A stretch of DNA of 64,000 nucleotides from positions 124,001 through 188,000 of the forward strand of contig CAWBZS010000005.1 of NCBI GenBank assembly GCA_963793335.1, written 5' to 3'. This DNA is from Sva-07 sp963793335. GTDB taxonomy: Bacteria > Actinomycetota > Acidimicrobiia > Acidimicrobiales > Ilumatobacteraceae. A model generated the notes under the pieces. It ran no database searches, was not told the DNA's origin, and saw only the letters and a list, made by a program, of their open reading frames with translations. This document shows positions 1 to 9,100 of this stretch, piece by piece (position 1 is the stretch's first letter; every line of letters begins with the position of its first letter). The position numbers and the translations under genes were made by a program.

Positions 1-504
1 GCCGTCGGCGCGCAGGCGCTCGACAGCCTCCATGGCCTCGCGGAGCTCGGCGAGCCAGTCGTCGGTGTTGCGTCCGACCAGCCGAACACACCAGGCGAGC
101 GCGTCCGCCCGCGAGCGAGCGACGTTGGCCGCCACGAGCGTGTCGAGCACCAGGCGTTCTGGCTGACGCAGGCGCGTCATCACGGGGACGGCGAGATGGG
201 TGAAGCGCTCGGTGTGATCACCGACGGTGACACCCCAGGCGACCTTTCGTTCGAAGCGGTGCTCGGCCTCCCGAGCGATCTTCACCCTGGCGTCGCGGGT
301 GTCCTCGCGAAAGCCGGTGGCACGTCCAGCGACCGCTTCGGCTCGGTCGGCATCGGACGCATCCTCGGCAAGGTCGGGTTCGTCGATCGTGATCATGATC
401 GTGATCTCGTCGCGATCGACGGTGATCGTGGCGGGTGTGCCGGTCCAGGCGTCGGGAAGACGTCCGACCAACCAGGAGGAGATGGCGTTGTTGGTGGCGG
501 TCAT
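1..504 (-). CDS. Conserved hypothetical protein, 3' end outside window
   Basis: Reading leftward from an ATG at 504 the frame stays open for 168 codons to the window edge, so the C-terminus is missing. The protein starts MTATNNAISSWLVGRLPD and is rich in charged residues, with long predicted helices in the second half (for example RQPERLVLDTLVAANVARSR). I see no signal peptide, membrane segment or familiar catalytic motif, so it looks like a soluble cytoplasmic protein. It lies 52 bases downstream of the HTH-MurA gene on the same strand and could be cotranscribed, but an AT-rich repeat just upstream suggests its own promoter. I do not recognise the family. Confidence 0.7.
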   Translation of the reverse strand, partial: MTATNNAISSWLVGRLPDAWTGTPATITVDRDEITIMITIDEPDLAEDASDADRAEAVAGRATGFREDTRDARVKIAREAEHRFERKVAWGVTVGDHTERFTHLAVPVMTRLRQPERLVLDTLVAANVARSRADALAWCVRLVGRNTDDWLAELREAMEAVERLRADG

Positions 505-523
505 GCACGGAATGCTAGGACCA

Positions 524-539
524 TAATTACATGATTACA
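524..539 (-). promoter_or_regulatory. AT-rich direct repeat upstream of the hypothetical gene
   Basis: Read on the minus strand this is TGTAATCATGTAATTA, two near-identical 8-base units (TGTAATCA, TGTAATTA) lying about 20 bases before the ATG at 504. It stands out as AT-rich in a GC-rich background and is placed where a promoter or operator should be. No regulator can be assigned from sequence alone. Confidence 0.4.
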
Positions 540-556
540 ACGCAAGCACTCCTGGA

Positions 557-2086
557 TCACCCGCCGCGGAAGACCTCGATGTTCGCCCCCACCGAGTTGA
601 GGCGGTCCGTCAGGTCTTCGTGCCCGCGATTGATCGCATAGATGTTTCGGAGCACCGACGTTCCGGGCGTGGCGATCATCGCGAGCAGCATCACCACCGC
701 CGGGCGCAGCGCCGGCGGGCACATCAACTCCTCGGCGCGCCACTTGGTGGGGCCGTGGACCGAGAGGCGGTGCGGGTCGAGCAAGCGCACGTCGGCGCCG
801 AGCTTGGCGAGGTCGGTGAGATAGATCGCTCGGTTCTCGTAGACCCAGTCGTGCACGATCGTCGAGCCGTCGGCCATCGCTGCGATCACGGCGAAGAAGG
901 GCAGGTTGTCGATGTTGAGCCCGGGGAACGGGAGCGGGTGGATCTTGTCGATCGGAGCCATCAGATCGGACGGCAGGGTGGTGACGTCGACGAGGCGCGT
1001 CTTGCCGTTGGCCGCGGGATACTCGCTGGACACGTCGAAGCGTTGGCCCATCTCGTGCAGCGTGGCGAGCTCGACCTCGAGGAACTCGATCGGTACTCGT
1101 CGCACCGTGAGCGTCGACCCGGTCACGATGCCGGCGGTGAGCAGCGTCATCGCCTCGATCGGGTCCTCCGACGGCGAGTAGTCGACGTCGACGTCGATCT
1201 CGGGGCGCCCCGTGACCGTGAGCGTCGTGGTGCCGATCCCGTCGACGGTCACGCCGAGTTGCTGCAGGAAGAAGCACAGGTCCTGGACCATGTAGTTCGC
1301 GCTGGCATTGCGGATCACGGTGGTCCCCGACTGGCGTGCAGCGACCAGCAGCGCATTCTCGGTGACGGTGTCACCACGTTCGGTGAGCACGATCGGTCGC
1401 TCGGGCGCATGCAGCGCCGTCGACGTGACGTCGTAGAACCCGTCGGACGTCAGCACGTCGATGCCGAACGGCCGCACGGCGATCAGGTGCGGCTGCACGG
1501 TGCGAATACCGAGGTGACAACCTCCGGCGTGGGGCAGACGGAAGGTCGGGTGGTCGTGTGCCAGCGGACCGAGCAGCAAGATGATGCTGCGGGTCATCCG
1601 GGCGGCATCGACATCGATGCGCTCCAGGTCGAGTGCGGCAGGCGGGGTGATCTCGAGATCGTTGGTGTCGTCGATCCACCGCCAGGCGACCCCGACGCTC
1701 TGCAGCACCTCGAGGATGCGGTTGACCTCCTCGATCCGGGCGACATCACGCAGCGTGGTGCGGCCCTTGTTCAGCAGGCTGGCGCACAGCAGCGCCACAC
1801 TGGCGTTCTTGCTGGTCTTCACATCGATGGCGCCGCCCAGCTGCCGACCGCCGACCACTCGGAGGTTCATCGGGCCCGCCGGACCGATGGTGAGCAGCGT
1901 GCTGTCCAGGGCATCGGCGATCCGCCCGATCATCTTCAGGCTCAGGTTCTGACCGCCTCGCTCGATCCGGTTGATCGCGCTCTGACTCGTGTCGAGTGCC
2001 GCTGCCAGCTCGGTCTGGGTCCATCCCCGCTGCTCTCGGGCATCACGGATCATTGCGCCCATCGTTCCGATGTCTCCCTGCACCAT
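557..2086 (-). CDS. murA: XRE helix-turn-helix / MurA-type enolpyruvyl transferase fusion
   Basis: The C-terminal 430 or so residues are an EPSP-synthase-fold enzyme like MurA, which transfers enolpyruvate from PEP to UDP-GlcNAc in the first committed step of peptidoglycan synthesis. The hallmark Lys-Asn pair is present (K93-N94), the active-site cysteine is conserved (C190 in AGGCHLGIRTVQPH), and the NID motif supplies the general-base Asp region. Residues about 10-66 are a classic XRE helix-turn-helix (REQRGWTQTELAAALDTSQS...NRIERGG). At 509 residues it is about 90 longer than E. coli MurA (419), matching the added domain. I chose the ATG at 2086; the frame is open to 2185, but that extension reads through a 14-base palindrome and has no domain. 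The fusion suggests an enzyme that also binds DNA or senses its substrate; it may be a second MurA rather than the housekeeping copy. Confidence 0.85.
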   Translation of the reverse strand: MVQGDIGTMGAMIRDAREQRGWTQTELAAALDTSQSAINRIERGGQNLSLKMIGRIADALDSTLLTIGPAGPMNLRVVGGRQLGGAIDVKTSKNASVALLCASLLNKGRTTLRDVARIEEVNRILEVLQSVGVAWRWIDDTNDLEITPPAALDLERIDVDAARMTRSIILLLGPLAHDHPTFRLPHAGGCHLGIRTVQPHLIAVRPFGIDVLTSDGFYDVTSTALHAPERPIVLTERGDTVTENALLVAARQSGTTVIRNASANYMVQDLCFFLQQLGVTVDGIGTTTLTVTGRPEIDVDVDYSPSEDPIEAMTLLTAGIVTGSTLTVRRVPIEFLEVELATLHEMGQRFDVSSEYPAANGKTRLVDVTTLPSDLMAPIDKIHPLPFPGLNIDNLPFFAVIAAMADGSTIVHDWVYENRAIYLTDLAKLGADVRLLDPHRLSVHGPTKWRAEELMCPPALRPAVVMLLAMIATPGTSVLRNIYAINRGHEDLTDRLNSVGANIEVFRGG

Positions 2087-2098
2087 GACTCGACCGTA

Positions 2099-2112
2099 TC
2101 TCACATGTGAGA
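2099..2112. promoter_or_regulatory. Perfect 14-bp palindrome, candidate operator
   Basis: TCTCACATGTGAGA is a perfect palindrome 12 bases upstream of the HTH-MurA ATG at 2086 and within the 148-base divergent spacer shared with the rhodopsin gene. Its size and symmetry suit a dimeric XRE-type repressor, so autoregulation by the HTH domain next door is the simplest idea. It could also influence the rhodopsin promoter, 60-90 bases away. Confidence 0.5.
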
Positions 2113-2171
2113 TGCACGACCGGCAACGAGTCGAACCCGTCGATCCACCGTGGCGAAATCTCGACGGGTCG

Positions 2172-2201
2172 ATATTTATTCGCACTAAATCATGCTAAAA
2201 T
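2172..2201 (+). promoter_or_regulatory. Rhodopsin promoter region with element shared with the dab operon
   Basis: ATATTTATTCGCAC at 2172-2185 is followed by a TAAAAT hexamer at 2196-2201 that could be a -10 box. The rhodopsin gene has a strong ribosome site (AAGGAG at 2223-2228) six bases before the ATG at 2235. The 14-base element recurs with one mismatch upstream of dabB at 18690-18703. A matching -35 is not obvious, so the element may be an operator rather than part of the core promoter. Confidence 0.55.
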
Positions 2202-2234
2202 AGCGACCCAGGACCCCCCACCAAGGAGCAAACC

Positions 2235-3059
2235 ATGTCCTTCGAGAACCTCTTCACGTACTCAGCGGCCCAATTCGAGGTCGTACTCAGCGTGTTCACG
2301 CTGACGGCGGCGGTGTTCGCAGCCTGTCTGGTGTATTCGCTCGCCACGGCCAAGTCGATCTCACCGCGATACCGATTGACCTCGTATCTGACCGGGGTGG
2401 TGATGGTGTCGGCGTTCTTGGAGCTCGGCCTGCTCGCGTTGCAATGGTCCAACGCCTTCACGTGGGACGGGTCGTCGTACGTGCTCGCCGACGCCCTGTT
2501 CTCCAACGGCTTCCGGTACATGAACTGGTCGATCGACGTGCCGGTGCTGCTCACGCAGCTCCTGATCGTCGGCGGCATCACCGGAACGCTCTTCTTCCGC
2601 CGCTGGGCGGCGTTCGTCGTCGCCGGTCTCGCCATGATCTGGACCGGCTACGTCGGCCAGTTCGACGAGGTCGACGGAGGCGCACAGTTCTGGATCTGGG
2701 GCGCAGTGAGCACCGTGTTCTACGTGTGGCTCCTCGTCGTGGCCTACCAGACCATCAGGGACGCCAAGGCCAAGTCGTCGCCCGGCGTGGCCAAGATGTT
2801 CAGCGCCGTGTGGATCCTGTTCCTCGTGTCGTGGTCGATCTACCCGCTTGCGTACCTCATGCCGCAGATCTGGGACGACCCGAACGGTGTGGTCGCCCGC
2901 AACCTCATCTACAGCTTCGCCGACATCAGCTCGAAGGCCGTCTACGGCGTCCTCCTCGCGGCGATCGCCCAGAAGCTCAGTGCCGAAGAGGGCTACCAGG
3001 AGGCGATCGACAGCTCCCCGTGGGTCGAGCGCCCCGCTGTCGAGGCCGAAACCCACTGA
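2235..3059 (+). CDS. NDQ-type microbial rhodopsin, probable light-driven Na+ pump
   Basis: A 274-residue seven-helix retinal protein. Helix C reads RYMNWSIDVPVLLTQ, which puts N97, D101 and Q108 at the three pump-defining positions (D85, T89 and D96 in bacteriorhodopsin). NDQ is the signature of sodium-pumping rhodopsins such as KR2. Helix G has D230 and the retinal Schiff-base lysine K234 (ADISSKAVYG). R94 and W98 are kept, and the N-terminal SFENLF resembles the KR2 capping helix. KR2 H30 appears replaced by Val (about V17), and the KR2 D102 position by Ala with an Asp one residue earlier. L105 predicts green absorption. G156, in WIWGAVS of helix E, matches the glycine that opens a carotenoid-antenna window in xanthorhodopsin-like proteins. 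No retinal or carotenoid gene lies nearby. NDQ pumps are best known from Bacteroidetes. A proton or mixed pump in vivo cannot be excluded. Confidence 0.95.
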   Translation: MSFENLFTYSAAQFEVVLSVFTLTAAVFAACLVYSLATAKSISPRYRLTSYLTGVVMVSAFLELGLLALQWSNAFTWDGSSYVLADALFSNGFRYMNWSIDVPVLLTQLLIVGGITGTLFFRRWAAFVVAGLAMIWTGYVGQFDEVDGGAQFWIWGAVSTVFYVWLLVVAYQTIRDAKAKSSPGVAKMFSAVWILFLVSWSIYPLAYLMPQIWDDPNGVVARNLIYSFADISSKAVYGVLLAAIAQKLSAEEGYQEAIDSSPWVERPAVEAETH

Positions 3060-3090
3060 CCAACCCCGAGCTGCCGGCCACCCGGTGGCG

Positions 3091-5046
3091 CTACGAGAAG
3101 CGTGGCTGTTGCGACGCTCGCTGTTCGAGGCTGGATGCGCCACCGGTGACGGTGCCGCTCCAGCCTCGTTCCGCGATTGCGTCGAGGCGCGGGAAGACCA
3201 GGGCGTCAAGCGTCTCGATGCTGTCGATGTGCTCGCCCCAGATGCAGGCCTGCACACCGATCACCGCGTCGCCGGCGAGGGCCGGATCCCCCAGCGACAC
3301 GGGGTCGAATGCACACGTGTCGGCCAGGGTCACGTTGCCCGCCCATGACGCGCCCGGCAGCTCCCACGCCGAGCCCGCCGCCATGTCGAGGTAGTACGCC
3401 TGCCCCGGCGACATCACCACCGGGTGTCCGGCAGCTGCCAGCCGGCGACCTGCCCCGGGAGAACTCCATGCGACCGCATACCCCGCTGGTTCGACCCCAG
3501 CAAGCGCCGCTTCCTCCCACATCGCCACGTCGCGGCCGGTCGTGGAGCGGATCATGGCGATCACCTCGCGGTGAAACGACGTCTCGATCTCTCGCTGCCC
3601 GGCGAGCCCTCGGGCGGCCGCGTAGGACGCCACCATCGGTGAGCCGGCCCATGCGCCGATCGGTACCTCGTCGCCACCGATGTGGAGCACCGGCGACGAC
3701 GGGAACCGCTCGGCGAGCGTGGTGAACACCGCAGAGAGAAACTCCATCGTCTTCGGGTGTCCGGGGATCAGGACGTTGTTCGGGTATCCCTGCACACTCG
3801 ATGCCGTCGACGCGTCGTCGGGGTCACGCAACCACGGCAGTGCCGTGAGCGCAGCGTGGCAGTGACCCGGCACGTCCACCTCGGGCACGAGCACCACGCC
3901 GAGTTCGTCGGCTCGGGCCACCCACGATGCGATTTCGTCGTCGGTGTACGCCCGGCCATACGGTTCGGGGCCGGACGCACACAGCGGGCCGATGGGGAGA
4001 CCATGACCGCGGGTGGCGCCGACCCGTGCGAGTTCGGGATGGGCGGGCACCTCGAACCGCCACGCCTCGTCGTCGGTCAGGTGCAGGTGCACCCGGTTGA
4101 GCTTTCGCCACGCTGCGAGATCGATGAGCCGCAGCACGACGTCGGATTCGTACCACTGGCGAGCAAGATCGAGATGCACCCCTCGGAAGGCCATCGCTGG
4201 AGCGTCGTCGATCAGCGACAGCGCACGTGTCTGCATGGGACGGACCCCATCGTCAGGGGGTGGGTCTCCGACCAACTGGGCGAGCGTGGTGAACGCGTAC
4301 CGAAGACCGCTCGGCCCACCGGCGATCACGGTGGCGCCTCCGTCGTGGAACTCGACCCGGTACCCGTCCGGCGCCTGGTCGCCGGCCGCGTCGATCGCCG
4401 CATCGACCTCCAGCACGGGCCCGACGTCGCGATCGACGGCCCGGCCGAGGCGATCGGCGAGCCGGCGGACCGCATCCCATGGTGCGGCCACCTCGGACGA
4501 TGGCGTGGCGAGCGTGATCGAGCGGAACGGCAGCGGCGAGGTGTCCGCCGACCGTGGTTCGACCCGCACGGGATGTGGCACCGTTTCGAGCACCGTTGGA
4601 TCCGACTGCGCCTCGATGGAGCGGTCGGTGGGCCCGGGGTCTGGGCTCGGCGAAGCAACCACGACGCGGGTCGAGGGGACCACCTCGACGGCACGGGTGG
4701 CTCCTGACGGGAGGATGACGTACGCGGCCTCGGGGCCGTCGTTGGCGTGACGCGCAGGGAGGGTGGCGGTGAGCCCGTCGATCGTCCAGCGTCCGGCAGC
4801 ACTGATCGACGGCCAGTCGGTCGGCTCCAACACGAGGTACCCGGCGAGGCGCTCGACCACATGGGCGGCGGTCTGCTCCGTCGGCTGCAGCAGCATCGCG
4901 CACCACAGTGCGAGTTTCGACCCGTCGGGAAAGTCGGCCCGATCGCCGATGTCCAGGTCGACACGGAACGTGCCGTAGCCAGCGACGTCGTCGGCGCCCT
5001 CGGCTGCCGACGCTGGTCGGCGCTCGTAGGCCGAGCGCAGCGTCAT
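3091..5046 (-). CDS. Beta-N-acetylhexosaminidase, glycoside hydrolase family 20
   Basis: Hydrolyses terminal beta-linked GlcNAc or GalNAc from chitin or glycan oligomers. The family-defining Asp-Glu pair that drives substrate-assisted catalysis is in HIGGDEVP (near 3660-3685). The preceding TIM-barrel landmarks are also present: FRGVHLDLARQW, KLNRVHLHLTDDEAWR and VLVPEVDVPGHCHAAL. An N-terminal alpha/beta domain of about 250 residues precedes the barrel, as in other GH20 enzymes. There is no signal peptide, so it probably acts on imported sugars, which fits with nagA six kilobases away. The frame is open from a GTG at 5067; I prefer the ATG at 5046. Its start collides head-to-head with the neighbouring gene at 5045, leaving no spacer for a promoter. 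Confidence 0.9.
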   Translation of the reverse strand: MTLRSAYERRPASAAEGADDVAGYGTFRVDLDIGDRADFPDGSKLALWCAMLLQPTEQTAAHVVERLAGYLVLEPTDWPSISAAGRWTIDGLTATLPARHANDGPEAAYVILPSGATRAVEVVPSTRVVVASPSPDPGPTDRSIEAQSDPTVLETVPHPVRVEPRSADTSPLPFRSITLATPSSEVAAPWDAVRRLADRLGRAVDRDVGPVLEVDAAIDAAGDQAPDGYRVEFHDGGATVIAGGPSGLRYAFTTLAQLVGDPPPDDGVRPMQTRALSLIDDAPAMAFRGVHLDLARQWYESDVVLRLIDLAAWRKLNRVHLHLTDDEAWRFEVPAHPELARVGATRGHGLPIGPLCASGPEPYGRAYTDDEIASWVARADELGVVLVPEVDVPGHCHAALTALPWLRDPDDASTASSVQGYPNNVLIPGHPKTMEFLSAVFTTLAERFPSSPVLHIGGDEVPIGAWAGSPMVASYAAARGLAGQREIETSFHREVIAMIRSTTGRDVAMWEEAALAGVEPAGYAVAWSSPGAGRRLAAAGHPVVMSPGQAYYLDMAAGSAWELPGASWAGNVTLADTCAFDPVSLGDPALAGDAVIGVQACIWGEHIDSIETLDALVFPRLDAIAERGWSGTVTGGASSLEQRASQQPRFS

Positions 5047-6166
5047 GTGTCGTGACGGCCTGCTCACGCTGGACTACGACGACACCCGGTTCCCTGACAG
5101 GCCGGATGTCACCCAAGCGATCATCACGGCGCAGCCCTGTGCGCAAATCGGCTTCGGGGAGCTCGCTGGGGGCGATCTGCTCGTCCTCACTCCGATCGTC
5201 GACGGCACGACGGGCAGCGACGACACGGTGCAGCTCCCCGACGACGGCATCGGCGTCAACAGCGGCATCAACTGCGGCAATCCGGGCGGCGTCATCTCCA
5301 CGAACGAACAGCTGAGGATCGAACCGGGCGCGTTCCTGAACCCCGACCCTGCCGCGCCGACTGTCCTCATCGCCTCCGCTGAACTCGCAATGGGCAAGCG
5401 GTTCAACAACAGCGGCGATCTCGTCGTCGACCCTGCCGACGGCGACGTCTCAAACCCCATCGACGTGGCACGCGGTGGCCAGACCATCTCCGTGACTCCT
5501 GCAACCCCGACGCCGTCGCTCACCATCGGCTCCGACTCGAACCGGTCAGAACGAGGTCTTTCCCTCGAGGGGCCGAGCGTTTTGGAGCTGGTCTCGTTCT
5601 CCGACGAGTTCGAAGTAGCTGTCGACTGTGGCGAACAGGTGACCGATGTGGGCGACCCGGGCGAGATCGCTGAGCGGGCCATCTACGTCCGCGGTGCCAA
5701 CGACCCCACCAAGCAGGACCCGAACGTCAGCTGCAGCGACGTCGGCGTCACCGTCGAGATCCAGACCGACGATCCGGCCACAGAAGAGGACGAGGACCGC
5801 GTGTTCTGGAACAACGGGTTCACGTCGGTCGAGGACGGGAGCGACCAGGCGACCTCGGGCAAGATCACCATCTTCTGGGCGCCGACGGATGTCAGCTCCG
5901 CAGGCCAGCCCACCGAGGTCGACTACGACGCGGAGGGCCCCGGCGGCTATGTCGATGCACAGTTCTGCGAGTCGTTCAGTGAGACACCGAGCCTCGACGG
6001 CCCCGTCTTCACGGTCGACTTCCCGGAGTACACCGGGCCCGGAAACATCGGCGGCGAAGTCCCGTGGTGTGTCGTCAGCCGTACCGATGTGATCAATGGC
6101 GACGGCAAGGTCGTGCGGACCGAGGTCATGGTCGGCAAGGGCGATCCCTACGGTCGGTTCCGGTGA
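5045..6166 (+). CDS. Hypothetical protein, probably 5'-truncated or mis-joined
   Basis: This 373-codon frame is acidic, rich in Asp, Gly, Thr and Val, and holds several Cys, an amino-acid style typical of exported beta-rich proteins (for example FCESFSETPSLDGP and VPWCVVSRTDVING). Yet it has no signal peptide and no ribosome site, and its only possible start lies inside the first codons of the oppositely oriented GH20 gene. An in-frame stop at 5027 rules out a longer version. The simplest reading is a gene whose 5' end with the export signal has been lost by rearrangement or misassembly. Its stop is 7 bases from the end of the convergent cyclase gene. I do not recognise the family. Confidence 0.55.
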   Translation: MCRDGLLTLDYDDTRFPDRPDVTQAIITAQPCAQIGFGELAGGDLLVLTPIVDGTTGSDDTVQLPDDGIGVNSGINCGNPGGVISTNEQLRIEPGAFLNPDPAAPTVLIASAELAMGKRFNNSGDLVVDPADGDVSNPIDVARGGQTISVTPATPTPSLTIGSDSNRSERGLSLEGPSVLELVSFSDEFEVAVDCGEQVTDVGDPGEIAERAIYVRGANDPTKQDPNVSCSDVGVTVEIQTDDPATEEDEDRVFWNNGFTSVEDGSDQATSGKITIFWAPTDVSSAGQPTEVDYDAEGPGGYVDAQFCESFSETPSLDGPVFTVDFPEYTGPGNIGGEVPWCVVSRTDVINGDGKVVRTEVMVGKGDPYGRFR

Positions 6167-6173
6167 GTGCGAT

Positions 6174-9100
6174 CTAGGTCACAGCGGCTGAGTCGCTGAC
6201 GACACCGAGCCGGTCGAGCAGGCGGTACGCCTCCTCGGCCGGCTCCGTCGTCTCGAGGCACCCGTCGAAGGGTGGGCCGATCCGGGCGGCGACCAGCAGG
6301 AGTCTGGCGGTGTCGAACGTCAGCTCGCGTTCGCGTGCCGTGTGGAGCCCGGCGCAGATCCGCTCCCGTGCCTCGTCAAGTTCGCCGAGCTCGACGAGCG
6401 CCCTGGCAGCGACAGCTGCTCTCGATGCATCGAACATCGTGGTCTCCTCGGGGCCTGCACCGTAGTCCTGCGCAAGCACGTCGAGCGCGTCCTGCGCGTG
6501 GCCGGCTCGCACGAGGGAATCCGCCAGATGGATCGAGGTCTCGTACACGGAGGCGGCACTCCCGATCGTCCTCCACTGGTCGTTGACGCCGAGCAGGAGG
6601 CGTTCGGCATCCTCGTACTCGCCCCGGGCCATCGAACAGCCGGCCGAGGTGCATCTCGACGAAGGGGACGCCTGCGTCGTCCGACGCACGGAGCACGCGC
6701 ACCGCATTGCGGAGCAGGGGTTCGGCCTCGTCGAGCCTTCCCTGGCTGACCAATACCTCGGCGATGTTCGCCTCCGTGAGTGCTGCGCCGAGCAATCGGC
6801 CCGTCCGGCGATCGGATTCGACCGCTTCGCGGTATCGCTCGAGTGTCTCCTCCCACCGGCTCTCGAAGAACGCGATCACACCGAGATTGTTCGCCGTTGC
6901 CGCCTGCCCTTGGAGATCCCCCAGCTCCTCGTAGAGCTCGAGAGCCCGTTCGGCCCACGACTCGGCGCCCGGGCGACCGAGCTGCACCTCTGCGAGAAAG
7001 ATCGCGTTGCACGACGTCGCGAGTGCCTCACGCGCGGCACACCGTTCGGCGAGTTCGGCCGCCATCAGGCCCATTCGTCGCGCCTCACCCAGGTGCTGTT
7101 GTCGATAGTGCACGATCGCGGCGTGGGCAAGCAGTTGCGCGTGGACGCGCTGGCCTTCGGGTTCCATGTGGTCCGTGGTGAGCTTGCTGCCACGGGTGGT
7201 CTCGCCCAGCGCCAATGAGAGTGCACCCGCCCGCTCTCGGGCCCGTGCTCGGCGAAGATGGATCTCGGCTCGGGCAACCACGTCATCGCCGGCCAGTCGA
7301 CCAGCCTGTCGGTAGGCGACGAGCGACCCGTTGTAGAGACCGGCGTCCTGGCGGGCTTCGCCCAGCGCAACGTAGAGGCGGCGGAGTTCGGCGTCGGTGA
7401 CGTCGTTGAGATGTCGGGCAGCTTCGACGGCTCGTTCGTAGTGGATCACGGCCTCGGCCGCCGCAAACGACCGATCTGCTCGCTCCGCAGCGGCTCGTGC
7501 ATAGCGGTAGGCCCGTTCGTGATCACCCGAGTTCGAGAAGTGCAACGAGAGCACGGACATCTCGGTGTCATCGCCCGAGCTGAGTGCCTCGTAGGCTTCG
7601 CCTGCCTCGCTGTGGAGGCGCGCCCGCACCCGATAGGCCAGGCTGTCGTACACCACGTCGCGAACGAGACCGTTGCGGAACTTGTAGCGACGTGGTCCGT
7701 CAGCTTCGATGAAGCGACCCAACAGCGCGATCGTCGCCTGATCGAGCTCGAGTCCCTCCCGGCGGAGGAGTTCGTCGATGACAGCGCGTCGGAAGCTTCG
7801 GCCGAGTACCGAGGCGTACGACAGCATGCGCTTCGACAGTGGGTCCAGTGCGTCGACCTGTGCCGCCAACGTCCCTTGGAGCGACTCGGGCACGGCGTCG
7901 AGCGACCCCAGTTCTTGAGCGGCGGTGATCAACTCACCCACGAACATCGGGCTGCCGGCGGCACGCTGGACCACCAGGTCGATCTCGTGGGGTCGCAACG
8001 GTGCAGCTTCGGTCGCATCGATCGTGAGGGCCCGCACCGTGCCGTCCGGCAACGGATCGATCGACATCCGGTCCCCCGACTCCGGGGTGAAGCCACCGTC
8101 CTCGTCTCGGCGCGCCACGATCAGCAGCCACGGACGGGTTCGCGTCGCGTCGGCGACCCGTCCGAGCAGATGCGCCGAGGAGTCGTCGGCCCAGTGCATG
8201 TCCTCGGCGATCAGCACGAGCGGGCCGTCGTGGACGGCGTCCATCAGCTCGAGCACTGCGTCCGCCGTTCGGTCGGGTCGGTACTGCGGCCCGATTGCGT
8301 CGACTTCGGCGGTGGCCGGCACGGGCAACTGCAGGGTGTCGCCGATCAGGGGCAGGTACGGCTCGAGATGTGGCGCAGCCTCGCGGACGCGGTGCCGCAG
8401 CGATGCTGCGAGCGCGGTCAAGTCGTCACCACTGAGTCCGAACATCGCACGAAGGGGATCTCGCACCAACCGGAAGCTGTTGCTCGACCCGTACGGCTCT
8501 GCACGCATGTCGATGAGACGCGGGTGCTCCGTCCCGAGCGACTCGCGTATCAGGCGTGACTTGCCGAGTCCTGCTTCCCCCACGAGCGTGACGACACCGC
8601 CACGCCCCTCGACAACTGCATCGATGCGCCCGCGGAGATCGGCGAGCGCCTCGTCTCGCCCGTGGAATCGAAGCCCGTGTCCGTCGATCGACTCCCGGGG
8701 CCCGAGCTCGTCGCCCACCCGGTAGACGACCTGAGGCTGAGCCTTGCCCTTGAACGTGAATGGTCCTTGCGCCTCGGTCTGATACCGCGTCCGAGCCGAA
8801 TCCAACACGGCCGGGTGGGCATGGATCACGCCTGGTGGGGCGGTCACCATGATGCGTGCAGCCGTGTTCACGGTGTCGCCCATGATCGAGAACACGGCCT
8901 GCTCCAGGGCACCCAGCTCACCGGCGAACACATGACCACGATGGATCCCGACCTGCAGCGGCAGCGGCGGTTGCGGCATCGACGATCGACCGGGCGGCGC
9001 GCAACATCCGACCCTCGTCGTCCTCGCTGGTGACCGGAACCCCCGAGCTGCAGAACAGCTTGCCGCCGTTCGCATCGACATCGACATACAGCAGCGCGAT

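Noticed and set aside
620..2110. Long plus-strand open frame opposite the HTH-MurA gene
   Set aside because: High-GC shadow frame rich in Arg, His and Gly with no family-like content; the minus strand carries the clear MurA motifs.
2235..3059. Possibility that the rhodopsin is a proton pump (DTE-like) or a chloride pump (NTQ)
   Set aside because: The three key positions read N, D, Q, which fits neither DTE nor NTQ; only the sodium-pump set matches.
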